From positions 5,677,501-5,741,500 of the forward strand of contig NZ_AP019365.1 in the NCBI RefSeq assembly GCF_033095865.1: a DNA stretch of 64,000 nt, written 5' to 3'. Below are positions 17,932-26,209 of this stretch, piece after piece (the first letter of the stretch is position 1; each line of letters starts with the position of its first letter). The notes beneath the pieces were generated by a model, which ran no database searches, was not told the DNA's origin, and worked only from the letters and a program-made list of their open reading frames with translations. The stretch is from Pseudomonas sp. KU43P. GTDB taxonomy: Bacteria > Pseudomonadota > Gammaproteobacteria > Pseudomonadales > Pseudomonadaceae. The position numbers were made by a program, and so were the translations under genes.

Positions 17932-18006
17932 GGAACCTCCTTGGAGCGATGCAGGGTCGTTGGGGTTGATGAAGCCTAGCAACAGCCGGCGTTCATGCTG
18001 GTCAGC

Positions 18007-18573
18007 TCAGCCACGCAGCCACTTGGCGCAGCGGCGGGTTACCCACGGCATGATGTAGAACACCACGGGCAGGATGATGAACAGGTTGACGATCAGGTTG
18101 CCCAGGATCCCCCAGCCAAGTTGTGGGAAGCGCGCGAACAGCGGCTCCAGCAGCTGCGGCACGAGCAGGGTCATCGGGCAGATCACCAGGTAGGTCAGCA
18201 GCGCTTGCTTCCAGCGAGGCGGCTGCCGGGCACCGCTGCTCGGCGGGGTGAACCAGAACTCCGGATCCTCATGCACCTGGGGGTTGTCGCCGCCCTCGAG
18301 CAGCGGCAGCACTTCGTTGACCAGTGCCTGGCGCTCGGCGGAGTTGACCCAGGCCTGCAGCAGGCTGGCATCAGCGAAGCGCACCACGGTGGTGAAGTGC
18401 AGGCCACCGTCATCTGGGCGAATTACGTTGACGTCCAGGTGGCCTGGCTGACGGCGCGCGGTACTGACGGTGCGCTTGAGCCAGGCTTCATAGCTTGCCA
18501 GCGCCTGGGCGCGGACTTTGTGCTGGATGACCAGGGTCACCACGTTGCGGTTGTCTTGGCCGGAGGTGTTCAT
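18007..18573 (-). CDS. Antibiotic biosynthesis monooxygenase (ABM) domain protein with C-terminal membrane helices
   Basis: A 188-residue protein. Residues 12-105 form an ABM/dimeric ferredoxin-like domain (VTLVIQHKVRAQALASYEAWLKRT, GHLDVNVIRPDDGGLHFTTVVRFAD). The rest holds two hydrophobic segments (LLTYLVICPMTLLVPQLLEPLF and LGNLIVNLFIILPVVFYIMPWV). ABM domains act on polycyclic or quinone-like substrates without cofactor. Anchoring one to the inner membrane suggests a membrane-borne or hydrophobic substrate, which is inference. It lies between the amidohydrolase and YcaC copy 2 on the same strand. Confidence 0.85.
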   Translation of the reverse strand: MNTSGQDNRNVVTLVIQHKVRAQALASYEAWLKRTVSTARRQPGHLDVNVIRPDDGGLHFTTVVRFADASLLQAWVNSAERQALVNEVLPLLEGGDNPQVHEDPEFWFTPPSSGARQPPRWKQALLTYLVICPMTLLVPQLLEPLFARFPQLGWGILGNLIVNLFIILPVVFYIMPWVTRRCAKWLRG

Positions 18574-18654
18574 CGACGTTCCTTGGGATGAGCGAAGCAT
18601 TGACGGGTTCTGCCGCACTGGCCGGGCACCGCTGTGGGTGCCCGGCAGGCCCGC

Positions 18655-19284
18655 TCACTTGGCAGCGTTGAACGCGTTGTAGCTGGTGATCAGGTTGCGG
18701 TAATCCGGGATGTGGTTGGAGCACAGCGCCGCCAGGCCTTCGATATCGTTGCGCCAGTCGCGGTGCAGCTCACAGGCCACGCCGAACCAGGTCATCATCT
18801 GCGCGCCGGCCTGGGTCATACGGTTATGGGCAGCATCACGGGTCATGGCGTTGAAGGTGCCGGAGGCATCAGCGACCACGAACACTTCGAACTCTTCTTC
18901 CAGCGCGGCCAGTGCAGGGAACGCCACGCAGACTTCGGTTACCACGCCGGCGATGATCAGTTGCTTCTTGCCGGTTGCCTTCACGGCTTTGACGAAGTCT
19001 TCGTTATCCCAGGCGTTGATCTGGCCAGGGCGAGCAATGTACGGGGCATCCGGGAACAGGGCTTTGAGTTCCGGCATCAGCGGGCCGTTGGGGCCTTGTT
19101 CGAAGCTGGTGGTGAGGATGGTCGGCAGGTTGAAGAGTTTGGCCAGGTCGGCCAGCGCCAGCACGTTGTTCTTGAAGGCGTCCGGCTCGATGTCGCGCAC
19201 CAGAGACAGCAGGCCAGCCTGGTGGTCGACCAGCAGCACGGCGGCGTCGTCTTTGTTCAGGCGGTTGTATTTGAACGAGGTCAT
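18655..19284 (-). CDS. Isochorismatase-family hydrolase, YcaC-like (copy 2)
   Basis: A second 209-residue YcaC-like hydrolase with Asp20 and Cys119 conserved. Only eight residues differ from the copy at 14318, all at the two ends, and the central nucleotide sequence is almost unchanged, consistent with recent duplication or gene conversion. Its upstream region also resembles that of copy 1 (GCGGTAGACTGCG, AAATTGCCCTTAGCGTTC). It precedes the ABM and amidohydrolase genes, so it may be the first gene of a three-gene unit. Two distinct promoters could give the copies different timing. Confidence 0.9.
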   Translation of the reverse strand: MTSFKYNRLNKDDAAVLLVDHQAGLLSLVRDIEPDAFKNNVLALADLAKLFNLPTILTTSFEQGPNGPLMPELKALFPDAPYIARPGQINAWDNEDFVKAVKATGKKQLIIAGVVTEVCVAFPALAALEEEFEVFVVADASGTFNAMTRDAAHNRMTQAGAQMMTWFGVACELHRDWRNDIEGLAALCSNHIPDYRNLITSYNAFNAAK

Positions 19285-19393
19285 GGCGGTGCTCCTTGAG
19301 TGGGTGATTCAGTGTGTGTTGGGTGTTTCGCGTTGATGGACACACTTTAAAATCACCACCTTTGGAGCGGTAGACTGCGGAAATTGCCCTTAG

Positions 19394-19411
19394 CGTTCTA
19401 TTTTGTGAACG
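19394..19411. promoter_or_regulatory. LysR operator candidate (copy 2)
   Basis: CGTTC-TATTTTGT-GAACG shares its arms with the site at 15059 but has a different centre. Conservation of arms and not centre suggests selection on protein binding. Confidence 0.5.
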
Positions 19412-19728
19412 ATAGACTTACAGTCAATGTGCAATGGCTTGCCGTCGGTGATTGAGCGCTCGCACACCGGCGCCCCTTTCTGAACTGGAGAATTCTCACT
19501 TCGCTCCGTAGGACGTTTCCCAAAGCACTCTCAATGCCCCCCATCATTATTCCAGGGTGCTAGTTTCCAAGGGCTGAAAAACAAGCTGCCAATGTCGCTG
19601 AAAAGTTCAACGTATGCCTACTTGTACGGTGGCGCCGGAGGCGACTTTCTGGCGGGCGAGCAGTACTTGCATTTACAGGGCTGCTGCCCGGCGCGACGCT
19701 CATGAAATCTATAACTGAGAATTCACCC
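19412..19728. other. Non-coding stretch with no recognised content
   Basis: About 315 bases between the YcaC copy 2 promoter and the next gene. I see no REP element, no strong hairpin and no convincing ORF. Base composition becomes more AT-rich toward 19700, where the block with the ToxR-like regulator begins, so a recombination boundary is possible. Confidence 0.4.
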
Positions 19729-20319
19729 ATGACAGAAACCTCCGACCTGCAAGCCTTAATTCAGAGGTACAAAGTAGAAACTTCACAGACACACATCGTT
19801 TCAATACCCAAATTCTTGATAATGATCAACCTGTCTGTGGGCGCTTATCTATTCTACTGGTATTATCGTCAATGGCTGCTTTCTCGTGGCCAGCGCGGCT
19901 TTAAACTAATACCCTTATTGTGCTGCCTTGCCGGGCCTCTGCTGATTTACCCGCTGCTGAAAAAAATAATGCGCCAATGCGAAGTGCGTACGCAGGGACT
20001 GAAATGCAGCCCTTGGAAAGTGACATTGATGTTCTGGTTACCCTATGCATTCACCATCGCCTGGCACTTCTCCGTGCCAGAAACACCGTCATCCCATCTC
20101 CCGCTGTCCATCACGATGCTTGTCCAGACGATACTTCTCGCCGTCTGCTGGAGCTTGCCGACGGTGGCGTTGATACACGTTCAGCAGGTTGCAAATGCCG
20201 GGGCGGGGGACACGCTCGGGCAACATAATGCGCAAATCACTTGGGCAAACGGATTATGGATCATAGCGAGTTGGATGCCGATCGCGGCCCTCATGGGTTA
20301 CGTGGCCCGGTTCCTTTAG
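19729..20319 (+). CDS. Hypothetical inner-membrane protein
   Basis: A 196-residue protein with a polar N-terminus (about 1-30) and roughly five hydrophobic segments: FLIMINLSVGAYLFYWYY, a pair near LIPLLCCLAGPLLIYPLL, VTLMFWLPYAFTIAWHF, LSITMLVQTILLAVCW, and a last one WIIASWMPIAALMGYVARF. The early NLSVGAYLFYWYYRQW segment resembles DUF4234-like proteins, but I cannot assign it firmly. ATG at 19702 is an alternative start; 19729 has GAGA about 9 bases upstream. Composition is lower in GC than the flanks. It precedes the ToxR-like gene but has a separate promoter region between them. Confidence 0.6.
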   Translation: MTETSDLQALIQRYKVETSQTHIVSIPKFLIMINLSVGAYLFYWYYRQWLLSRGQRGFKLIPLLCCLAGPLLIYPLLKKIMRQCEVRTQGLKCSPWKVTLMFWLPYAFTIAWHFSVPETPSSHLPLSITMLVQTILLAVCWSLPTVALIHVQQVANAGAGDTLGQHNAQITWANGLWIIASWMPIAALMGYVARFL

Positions 20320-20428
20320 TAAACCCGTCCGAATTATTTGCAGATCGCAAAAATATTTCAGCACTGTAATAATTCAATGCCAATATCTTATTAACTTCAA
20401 CCCCCAAATACAAGGGCACTTTGTCGAC

Positions 20429-20456
20429 TTGCATCGCCCATCATGGGCCTTATAAT
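20429..20456 (+). promoter_or_regulatory. Sigma-70 promoter with palindrome over the -10 box
   Basis: TTGCAT (20429-20434), 16 bases, then a perfect TATAAT (20451-20456). The -10 sits inside GGGCC-TTATAAT-GGCCC, an inverted repeat that could bind a repressor or the downstream regulator itself. The predicted leader is only about 20 nt. Confidence 0.7.
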
Positions 20457-20479
20457 GGCCCGCAATTTTCACACGCGCG

Positions 20480-21289
20480 ATGTGTTTCATGAATTACTAT
20501 TTTCGATTAAAAAATAGCGCCCTTGTGGAGTTTGATCCTGATCAATACACGCTATCGATAAAACCTTTACACACTCCACCAGAAGAAATAACCCTGGCCC
20601 GCGCAGACGCTCGAATACTCGAACTGCTGCTGCTCGAACCCGGGGAGATCTGCTCGCGTGAGGCCATCATGGCCTTCGCCTGGGATGATCGCGTGGTCTC
20701 GGCTGGCAGCCTCAACCAGTCTATCTTTACGCTCAGAAACATCCTTGGCGACAGCAAGGACCACGATCTGCTGGTCACCGTGCCGCGTCGCGGCTATCGC
20801 TTCAACAGCGATCACCTGGCATCTCCCGACGCCGATGCGGCGCCCACAGCCGAGCCTGTGCACGTCGAACATGCCTCGAGCAGGCCCGCGCGTCTGAATC
20901 TGCCGGTGGAAAAGCAGCAACTGAGTAGATGGGTCCGCCTGGGCTATCTGGCCGTCACGCTATTTACGCTATTTACCCTGTGGCAACTGTACGTTGCCTA
21001 CAAGCCCCAGCGCGACCTTCACGTTGCATCGATAATAACGGAGGGTGAACTATCAATTACCGCCGTCGGCAAAAGCAGACAGGACGTCGATGCACTCAAG
21101 GCCGATATTCTAAGTTCGGGCATCACGACACGCCCACTGCTCGGCGAACTCTTTATCAGCCGTACCGGTTCACGCACAAATCTTTCTTGCGTCCGAAAGT
21201 CCGGGGACGCCTACAACTTGGAGTTTTCCTATCGTGAGGAGCGCCTCATCAGCATGATCGACAAGTGTCTGGGGGTTGAGGGTGAGTAA
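20480..21289 (+). CDS. ToxR/CadC-like membrane-anchored winged-helix regulator
   Basis: A 269-residue protein with a cytoplasmic OmpR/PhoB-type winged helix at about 12-108 (RADARILELLLLEPGEICSREAIMAFAWDD, SLNQSIFTLRNILGD, VTVPRRGYRF). A proline-rich linker, one membrane helix at about 152-171 and a periplasmic domain of about 95 residues with two cysteines follow. This is the ToxR/CadC plan, in which an envelope signal controls transcription directly. An ATG three codons later (20489) is equally possible; neither has a clear ribosome site. It overlaps the next gene by 8 bases, indicating a coupled pair. Confidence 0.85.
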   Translation: MCFMNYYFRLKNSALVEFDPDQYTLSIKPLHTPPEEITLARADARILELLLLEPGEICSREAIMAFAWDDRVVSAGSLNQSIFTLRNILGDSKDHDLLVTVPRRGYRFNSDHLASPDADAAPTAEPVHVEHASSRPARLNLPVEKQQLSRWVRLGYLAVTLFTLFTLWQLYVAYKPQRDLHVASIITEGELSITAVGKSRQDVDALKADILSSGITTRPLLGELFISRTGSRTNLSCVRKSGDAYNLEFSYREERLISMIDKCLGVEGE

Positions 21290-21758
21290 ACATCACGCGG
21301 TACGGCGACATGCATTGATTATCACGTTGATCGTTGCGGCCTGCTTGGCGGCGCTGGCCGTGGCCTGGTCCGCGCCTTATGAAAACAGCCAGTCCTATCG
21401 CTCCGAAGGCCATCACTTCATGGGTGACGACACGCTGGACTTCAAGGAAAGGCTGACGATCAGCGAGCCCAGTGCGGTCATCAGCCTGCTTGAGCGCCAG
21501 GGTGAAAAAGAGCGGCATATCGCCGTGGGCGCTTCTTTGGTGGAGCGTTCTCGCTGGCGAGTGACGTTCAAGGTCGAGGATATTCAAGCGAGCAACGAGG
21601 AACAACTGTTCAACGTCAGTCGTCATTCTGAGCTGCTTTTCTCCCGTCAGTACTTCCGCCTGGGCTCCATCTTGAACCTGGCGGTGATACCCGTTCGTGG
21701 GGACGCGCTGTGCTACTACATCCTTGAGCTGGACCGCCTGCGCTGCATGAACAACTGA
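21282..21758 (+). CDS. ToxS-like periplasmic partner protein
   Basis: A 158-residue protein starting at a GTG inside the end of the ToxR-like gene. It has one N-terminal membrane helix (ALIITLIVAACLAALAVAW, about 12-30) and a periplasmic domain with no recognised enzymatic motif. Size, topology and overlap with a ToxR-like gene match ToxS-type partners, which stabilise the periplasmic domain of the regulator. I do not see clear sequence similarity to Vibrio ToxS, so the call rests on arrangement. A TTG two codons upstream is an alternative start. Confidence 0.6.
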   Translation: MSKHHAVRRHALIITLIVAACLAALAVAWSAPYENSQSYRSEGHHFMGDDTLDFKERLTISEPSAVISLLERQGEKERHIAVGASLVERSRWRVTFKVEDIQASNEEQLFNVSRHSELLFSRQYFRLGSILNLAVIPVRGDALCYYILELDRLRCMNN

Positions 21759-21873
21759 CTGACCTGCAGCAGCTACCGGGCACAAATAACGATTTTTGAT
21801 TCCTGTTTTCTTCGGCAAAGGCCCAGATTGCGGCGAGGTTTGTCGCCTCGACGTGAGGTCAACAGGAATCAAT

Positions 21874-22557
21874 ATGCCGCTCAGAAAACTCTCGGTCTTT
21901 GCACTCTCGCTAACGTTGTTCGGCTGCTCGATGGCCCCCAGCATCGACACCGAATTAACGGCCAAGGAAAAAGCCAGCACAGACCTGCAGCTCATCGAAC
22001 ATGATGACAAGACACTGGCCTGGAAGCGCTCCGCTGCGCCGTTCTGCGTCGATCACGAGAAAGTCGTGTTCATCAACTTGCCAAAAACCTTCTCGCTCGA
22101 CAGCAGCGACCCGCGTCATGCCAAGTTCGATGGTGATGCCAACAAGCTACGCCAGCGCTTTCGCAGTCAGCTGGAAAAGCAACTCACCGACGCCGGCTAC
22201 CGCCTGGTAGACAAGCCCACGGCCAAAGCACTCTCGCTCAACGTCTCGATTGCCAATATCGAACGCGCACCGCGTGATCCCAATGTCACCGAATACATCC
22301 CCATCGGCATGCTCGTCGGCCTTTCCCTGCATGCCACCGGCGTGCGCGATGAAACCCTCTATCTGGTGTTGCAGAGCGAGGTCAGCGACGGCCTGACCGA
22401 CGAGATGCTGGGCCGCGCCCTGGACCGCGTAAGCGGCAAGAACATCGGCCAGTCCGCGACCCCGGATGTCGAGGACATCTATCCCGCCCTGGATAGCGCC
22501 GCCCAGCAGATTCGGGAACGCCTGGACCGGGAGTTCCAGCCGAAGAAACCGGCCTGA
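21874..22557 (+). CDS. DUF3313-like lipoprotein
   Basis: A 227-residue protein with a lipoprotein signal (MPLRKLSVFALSLTLFGCSMA, lipobox LFGC, Cys at about 18). The mature part (KVVFINLPKTFSLDSSD, LRQRFRSQLEKQLTDAGYRLVDKP, ALSLNVSIANIERAP) resembles the DUF3313 fold. Met, not Asp, follows the lipidated Cys by two residues, consistent with outer-membrane sorting. AGGA precedes the ATG by 7 bases. It lies between the ToxRS-like pair and an outer-membrane barrel, all on the + strand, and may be a regulated target. Function unknown. Confidence 0.7.
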   Translation: MPLRKLSVFALSLTLFGCSMAPSIDTELTAKEKASTDLQLIEHDDKTLAWKRSAAPFCVDHEKVVFINLPKTFSLDSSDPRHAKFDGDANKLRQRFRSQLEKQLTDAGYRLVDKPTAKALSLNVSIANIERAPRDPNVTEYIPIGMLVGLSLHATGVRDETLYLVLQSEVSDGLTDEMLGRALDRVSGKNIGQSATPDVEDIYPALDSAAQQIRERLDREFQPKKPA

Positions 22558-22597
22558 CCTGGCCATCCTCCTCCCTACTCAAGCCATTGGATGACTG

Positions 22598-23098
22598 ATG
22601 AAATTCGCAAAACCGCTTGTTGCTGCCCTGTTCATGTTCAGCACCTTCAACGCCTTCGCCGATGACCGCGGCCTTTATGTGGGCGGTGGTCTGACCCGGG
22701 TTGAAATCGACGAACACCAGATCAGCGACGACGACTCGGCCTACAAGGCTTTCGTCGGTTACCGCGTGAACCCATACCTGGCATTCGAAGGCGCCTGGGT
22801 CGACCTGGGCCACTTCGATGGCGATCACGGCAACTTCGATGGCCACTCGGTGCAGGCCACTGCCCACCTCGGCATGCCGATCGGCAAACGGGTGCGCCTG
22901 TTCGGCAGCCTCGGTGTGCATGCCTGGGATGCCGACCACGATATCGCCGGCGACAGCAATGACCTCGACATGACCTACGGGCTGGGTGTCGAGGTGGACG
23001 TACTGCGCAACCTGGGCGTGCGCCTGGAGCAGGAAGTGCTCAAGGTCGGTGACATCGACCTGGACCAGACCAGCGCCAGCGTCTACTTCATGTTCTGA
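22598..23098 (+). CDS. Small outer-membrane beta-barrel protein
   Basis: A 166-residue protein with a signal peptide (about 1-21, ending NAFADD), alternating amphipathic strands (GLYVGGGLTRVEID, AYKAFVGYRVNPYLAFEGAWVDLG, VRLFGSLGVHAWD, TYGLGVEVDVL) and a terminal aromatic strand ending in Phe (SASVYFMF), the Bam recognition signal. The pattern fits an eight-stranded OmpA-like/OprG-size barrel. Acidic loops (DDDSAY, DADHDIAGDSND) may bind cations. It is 40 bases downstream of the lipoprotein gene, likely in the same transcript. Porin regulation is a classic role of ToxR, which makes it a candidate target. Confidence 0.8.
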   Translation: MKFAKPLVAALFMFSTFNAFADDRGLYVGGGLTRVEIDEHQISDDDSAYKAFVGYRVNPYLAFEGAWVDLGHFDGDHGNFDGHSVQATAHLGMPIGKRVRLFGSLGVHAWDADHDIAGDSNDLDMTYGLGVEVDVLRNLGVRLEQEVLKVGDIDLDQTSASVYFMF

Positions 23099-23230
23099 TA
23101 CCACTGCGGCTCCTGTGTTGTGCAGCGAGCCGCACTCCTCGCTCCAATGCCTGCGCGTCGTGCGCCAAGCCAGTAGTAAATGCAGCCAACCTGCTCTTTA
23201 CTAGCAACAGCCCACCGCGACGAGACCGGC

Positions 23231-24658
23231 ATGTTCGCATTCATCCAGGATTACCCCTTGCTGATCGGCTCCTGCCTGATCCTGCTCGACCTGATCCTCT
23301 GGCAACTGATCCCTATCCAGCGCCGGCTTTGGCGTATCGGCACGCGGCTCGCGTGCTTTGTGCTGTTCAGTGCAGTGTTGATTGCCGCTGGCATGAGCCC
23401 GCTGCAGCCTGCGCCCTGGCCAGACGATGTATCACGCAACCTGATGGCCACGGTGCTGGCGATCGGCTGGTGGCTGTTTGGCGCACGCACGGTGACGGTG
23501 GTATTCGGCCTGCTGCTGGGCGCCCGTGGCAGCCATGGCGGGCGATTGCTGCAGGATGTGCTGGGAGCGTTGATCTTCCTGGCTGCGGTGGTGGCGGCCG
23601 CAGGCTATGTGATGCAACTGCCGGTCAAGGGATTGCTGGCCACCTCCGGGGTCATGGCCATCGTCATCGGCCTTGCGCTACAGAGCACCCTGGCCGATGT
23701 GTTCAGCGGCATCGTGCTGAACACCACACGGCCGTACCAGATCGGTGACTCGATCTCCATCGACGGCACCGAAGGCAAGGTGCTGGACATCGACTGGCGC
23801 GCCACGCGCCTGCTCACCGGCAGCGGCAGCCTGGCGGTGATCCCCAACTCGGTAGCGGCCAAGGCCCGATTGCTCAACCATAGCCGCCCGGCCGATGTGC
23901 ACGGGGTGTCGATCAGCGTGGTGGTGCCGGCCAAGGTCCGTCCCAAGCGGGTTTTCGATGCGCTGGAAAAAGCCTTGCAAGGCACCAGCGCGATCCTCGC
24001 CGCGCCCAAGCCCAAGGTATCGGTCAAGGCGTCGACGCTGGAGTCGGTGGAGTACGAAGCCAGCGGTTTCGTCGGTGACATGGGCGCCAAGGGTGAGGCG
24101 CGCAATCAGCTCTTCGACCTGGCCCATCGGCACCTTGAGGCCAGCGGCGTGATGTGGAACGTCGACCTGGCCCTGCCACCGCGCAGCCGCCAGCGTGAAG
24201 TGCTGGACGAGGTGCGGGTGTTTCGCTCGCTCAGCGACGAAGAGCGCGACGCGCTGAGCCAACGCATGACGGCCGTGGAGTACCTGGCCGACCAGGTGAT
24301 CCTGGGTGTCGGCGAGCAGTCCGACCACTTGCTGGTGATTGGCAGTGGCGTGGTCTCGGCGTCGGTGCGCGATGGCGACAAGCTGCTGGAAGCCGGCCGC
24401 ATGGGGCCCGGCGAAGTGCTGGGGATCGAGGGTATTCTCGACGAGGATGCTTCGTTTGCCGAATTCCGTACGTTGACCGGTTGCGTGCTGTACCGCATCG
24501 AGAAGGAGCAGGTACGCAGTTGCCTGGTGCAACGTGGCGAGGTGCAAACGGCACTGAACAAGTTGCAGCGGTTCAGGCGTCAGAGCCGGGAATCACTGCT
24601 GTTGCAGAAGCCGGCCGCGATCAAGAAAGGCGGCTTCCTCAGCTGGTTGCACAAGTAG
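23231..24658 (+). CDS. Mechanosensitive channel (MscS family) with C-terminal cyclic-nucleotide-binding domain
   Basis: A 475-residue protein with three or four N-terminal membrane helices (about 5-135). The MscS pore helix and beta domain follow at about 140-230 (GVMAIVIGLALQSTLADVFSGI, RPYQIGDSISIDGTEGKV, WRATRLLTGSGSLAVIPNS). Residues about 335-445 form a cNMP/Crp-like beta roll (VRVFRSLSDEERDALSQRM, DHLLVIGSGVVSAS, MGPGEVLGIEGILDE). The combination suggests a tension-gated channel modulated by a small ligand. The ligand pocket lacks the classic RxA motif at the expected place, so which nucleotide binds, if any, is open. Confidence 0.88.
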   Translation: MFAFIQDYPLLIGSCLILLDLILWQLIPIQRRLWRIGTRLACFVLFSAVLIAAGMSPLQPAPWPDDVSRNLMATVLAIGWWLFGARTVTVVFGLLLGARGSHGGRLLQDVLGALIFLAAVVAAAGYVMQLPVKGLLATSGVMAIVIGLALQSTLADVFSGIVLNTTRPYQIGDSISIDGTEGKVLDIDWRATRLLTGSGSLAVIPNSVAAKARLLNHSRPADVHGVSISVVVPAKVRPKRVFDALEKALQGTSAILAAPKPKVSVKASTLESVEYEASGFVGDMGAKGEARNQLFDLAHRHLEASGVMWNVDLALPPRSRQREVLDEVRVFRSLSDEERDALSQRMTAVEYLADQVILGVGEQSDHLLVIGSGVVSASVRDGDKLLEAGRMGPGEVLGIEGILDEDASFAEFRTLTGCVLYRIEKEQVRSCLVQRGEVQTALNKLQRFRRQSRESLLLQKPAAIKKGGFLSWLHK

Positions 24659-24673
24659 CTTTAGTGTCTGGAC

Positions 24674-24769
24674 CGGCCCTATCGCCGGCAAGCCGGCTCC
24701 CACAGGTACAGCTCAGCATTCGATAGCTGTGGTGAACTTGTAGGAGCCGGCTTGCCGGCGATAGGGCCC
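24674..24769. repeat. REP pair (inverted)
   Basis: Two full palindromes head to head, between the convergent channel and amaA genes. Confidence 0.9.
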
Positions 24770-24773
24770 GCAG

Positions 24774-26060
24774 TTACAGCACGACTCTCAAGCACTGCCC
24801 CGCGTGATACAGCGAGAACCCGGACTCGTAGAACGCCGTGCGCAACGAAGGCGCACTAACCCCTTTCATCGGCGAGAACGGAATCGGCAGGCCGCCTTCC
24901 TCCCCCTTGAGCAGAAACTCGGCAAAGGCCCGGCCGATCACGGTACCGGTGGTATTGCCCCGCCCGTTGTACCCCGTCACCGCCACCAGCCCCGGCGCCG
25001 GTTCGAACAGGCGCATCAGGTGGTCAGGCGTAAAGTCGATGCATCCGGTCCAGTGCATCTCCCACTCGACCTTGCCCAGATCCGGGTAGTAATGGCTCTG
25101 GATGCGGTCGGCCCAGCTGCGCACGAACCACGCCGGCTTGTTGTCGACCCGACCCAGGCTGCCCAGCAGCAGGCGCCCCTGGTCATCGCGACGAATGCTG
25201 CTGAGCACCGTGCGGGTATCCCACGAGCCCTGGCCGTGTGGTAGCACCTTGTCGGCAGCTGCGCCATGCAATGGCTTGGACGCCACCTGATAGTAGTAGC
25301 CACGGAAGAACTGCTTCTGCAGGTTGCTCCAGTCGCCTTCGGTGTAGGCACCGGTCGAGATCACCACCTTGTCGGCACGCACCGATCCGCGTGCGGTCTT
25401 CACCCGCCACGCATCGCCATCACGCTCAAGGCCTTCGACGGAAGATTGCTGGAACAACCTGCCGCCCAGGCGCACCGCGGCAGCTGCCAGCCCTTGGGTG
25501 TAGCCCATGGGGTTGATGGTGCCGGCGCGGCGGTCGAGCAGCGCGGCGGAAATCTTGTCAGTGCCGCAGTATTCCTGGCACTGGGCGCCGGTCAGCAGCT
25601 CGACGTCGGCTCCGCGGCGGCGCCATTGTTCGTGGCGGGCTTCGAGGTCGGCGATGCCGGTGGCGTTGTGCGCCATGTGCAGCGTGCCTTTGTGCTGGGC
25701 CTGGCAGTCGATGCCAAGGCGCTCGATCATGGCGAAGACTTCGCCCGGGGCGTCGCCCAATACTTTGTTCAAGCGGCTGCCCTGCTTCTGGCCCAGGGTC
25801 GCCTCGACATCGTCGGGGCGGATCCAGGTGCCAGCGTTGACCAGGCCTACGTTGCGTCCGGAGCCGCCGTGGCCGACTTTCCAGGCCTCCAGCAGAATCA
25901 CCGACTTGCCCTGTTCAAGCAGGTGGATAGCTGCCGACAGGCCGGTAATGCCGCCGCCGATGACGCAGACATCGGCCTTGTGCTCACCGGCCAAGGCCTG
26001 GGCGGCGACGGTCGGTTGACTGATGTGTTCCCACAAGCATTGTTGACGCAGTTCGGACAT
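24774..26060 (-). CDS. amaA: L-pipecolate oxidase (FAD-dependent)
   Basis: A 428-residue DAO-family flavoenzyme with the Rossmann motif CVIGGGITGLSAAIHLLEQG (about 32-51) and a C-terminal VTGYNGRGNTTGTVIGRAFAEF segment. AmaA oxidises L-pipecolate to piperideine-6-carboxylate in the D-lysine/pipecolate route of P. putida. The name rests on position directly downstream of amaB on the same strand, with LysR and hglS next door, the arrangement known for this pathway. On sequence alone it could be another PuuB-like amine oxidase. GGAGCCGGGCC precedes the ATG. Confidence 0.85.
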   Translation of the reverse strand: MSELRQQCLWEHISQPTVAAQALAGEHKADVCVIGGGITGLSAAIHLLEQGKSVILLEAWKVGHGGSGRNVGLVNAGTWIRPDDVEATLGQKQGSRLNKVLGDAPGEVFAMIERLGIDCQAQHKGTLHMAHNATGIADLEARHEQWRRRGADVELLTGAQCQEYCGTDKISAALLDRRAGTINPMGYTQGLAAAAVRLGGRLFQQSSVEGLERDGDAWRVKTARGSVRADKVVISTGAYTEGDWSNLQKQFFRGYYYQVASKPLHGAAADKVLPHGQGSWDTRTVLSSIRRDDQGRLLLGSLGRVDNKPAWFVRSWADRIQSHYYPDLGKVEWEMHWTGCIDFTPDHLMRLFEPAPGLVAVTGYNGRGNTTGTVIGRAFAEFLLKGEEGGLPIPFSPMKGVSAPSLRTAFYESGFSLYHAGQCLRVVL

Positions 26061-26102
26061 GGCCCGGCTCCAGCGATATTGTTCTTGTTGGGGCTGCTTT
26101 GC

Positions 26103-26184
26103 AGCCCTATCGCCGGCAAGCCGGCTCCCACAAGGATCGCATCGTCGGCACGATCACTGTGGGAGCCGGCTTGCCGGCGATGCG
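26103..26184. repeat. REP pair (inverted) between amaB and amaA
   Basis: Two palindromes head to head inside the presumed amaB-amaA transcript. REP pairs inside an operon often stabilise the upstream mRNA part; that effect here is inference. Confidence 0.88.
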
Positions 26185-26209
26185 GGGGCAAAGCCCCCGC
26201 CTGCGATCA

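Noticed and set aside
16162..17979. 605-codon open frame on the + strand
   Set aside because: Antisense to the amidohydrolase, which has a strong ribosome site and metal motif.
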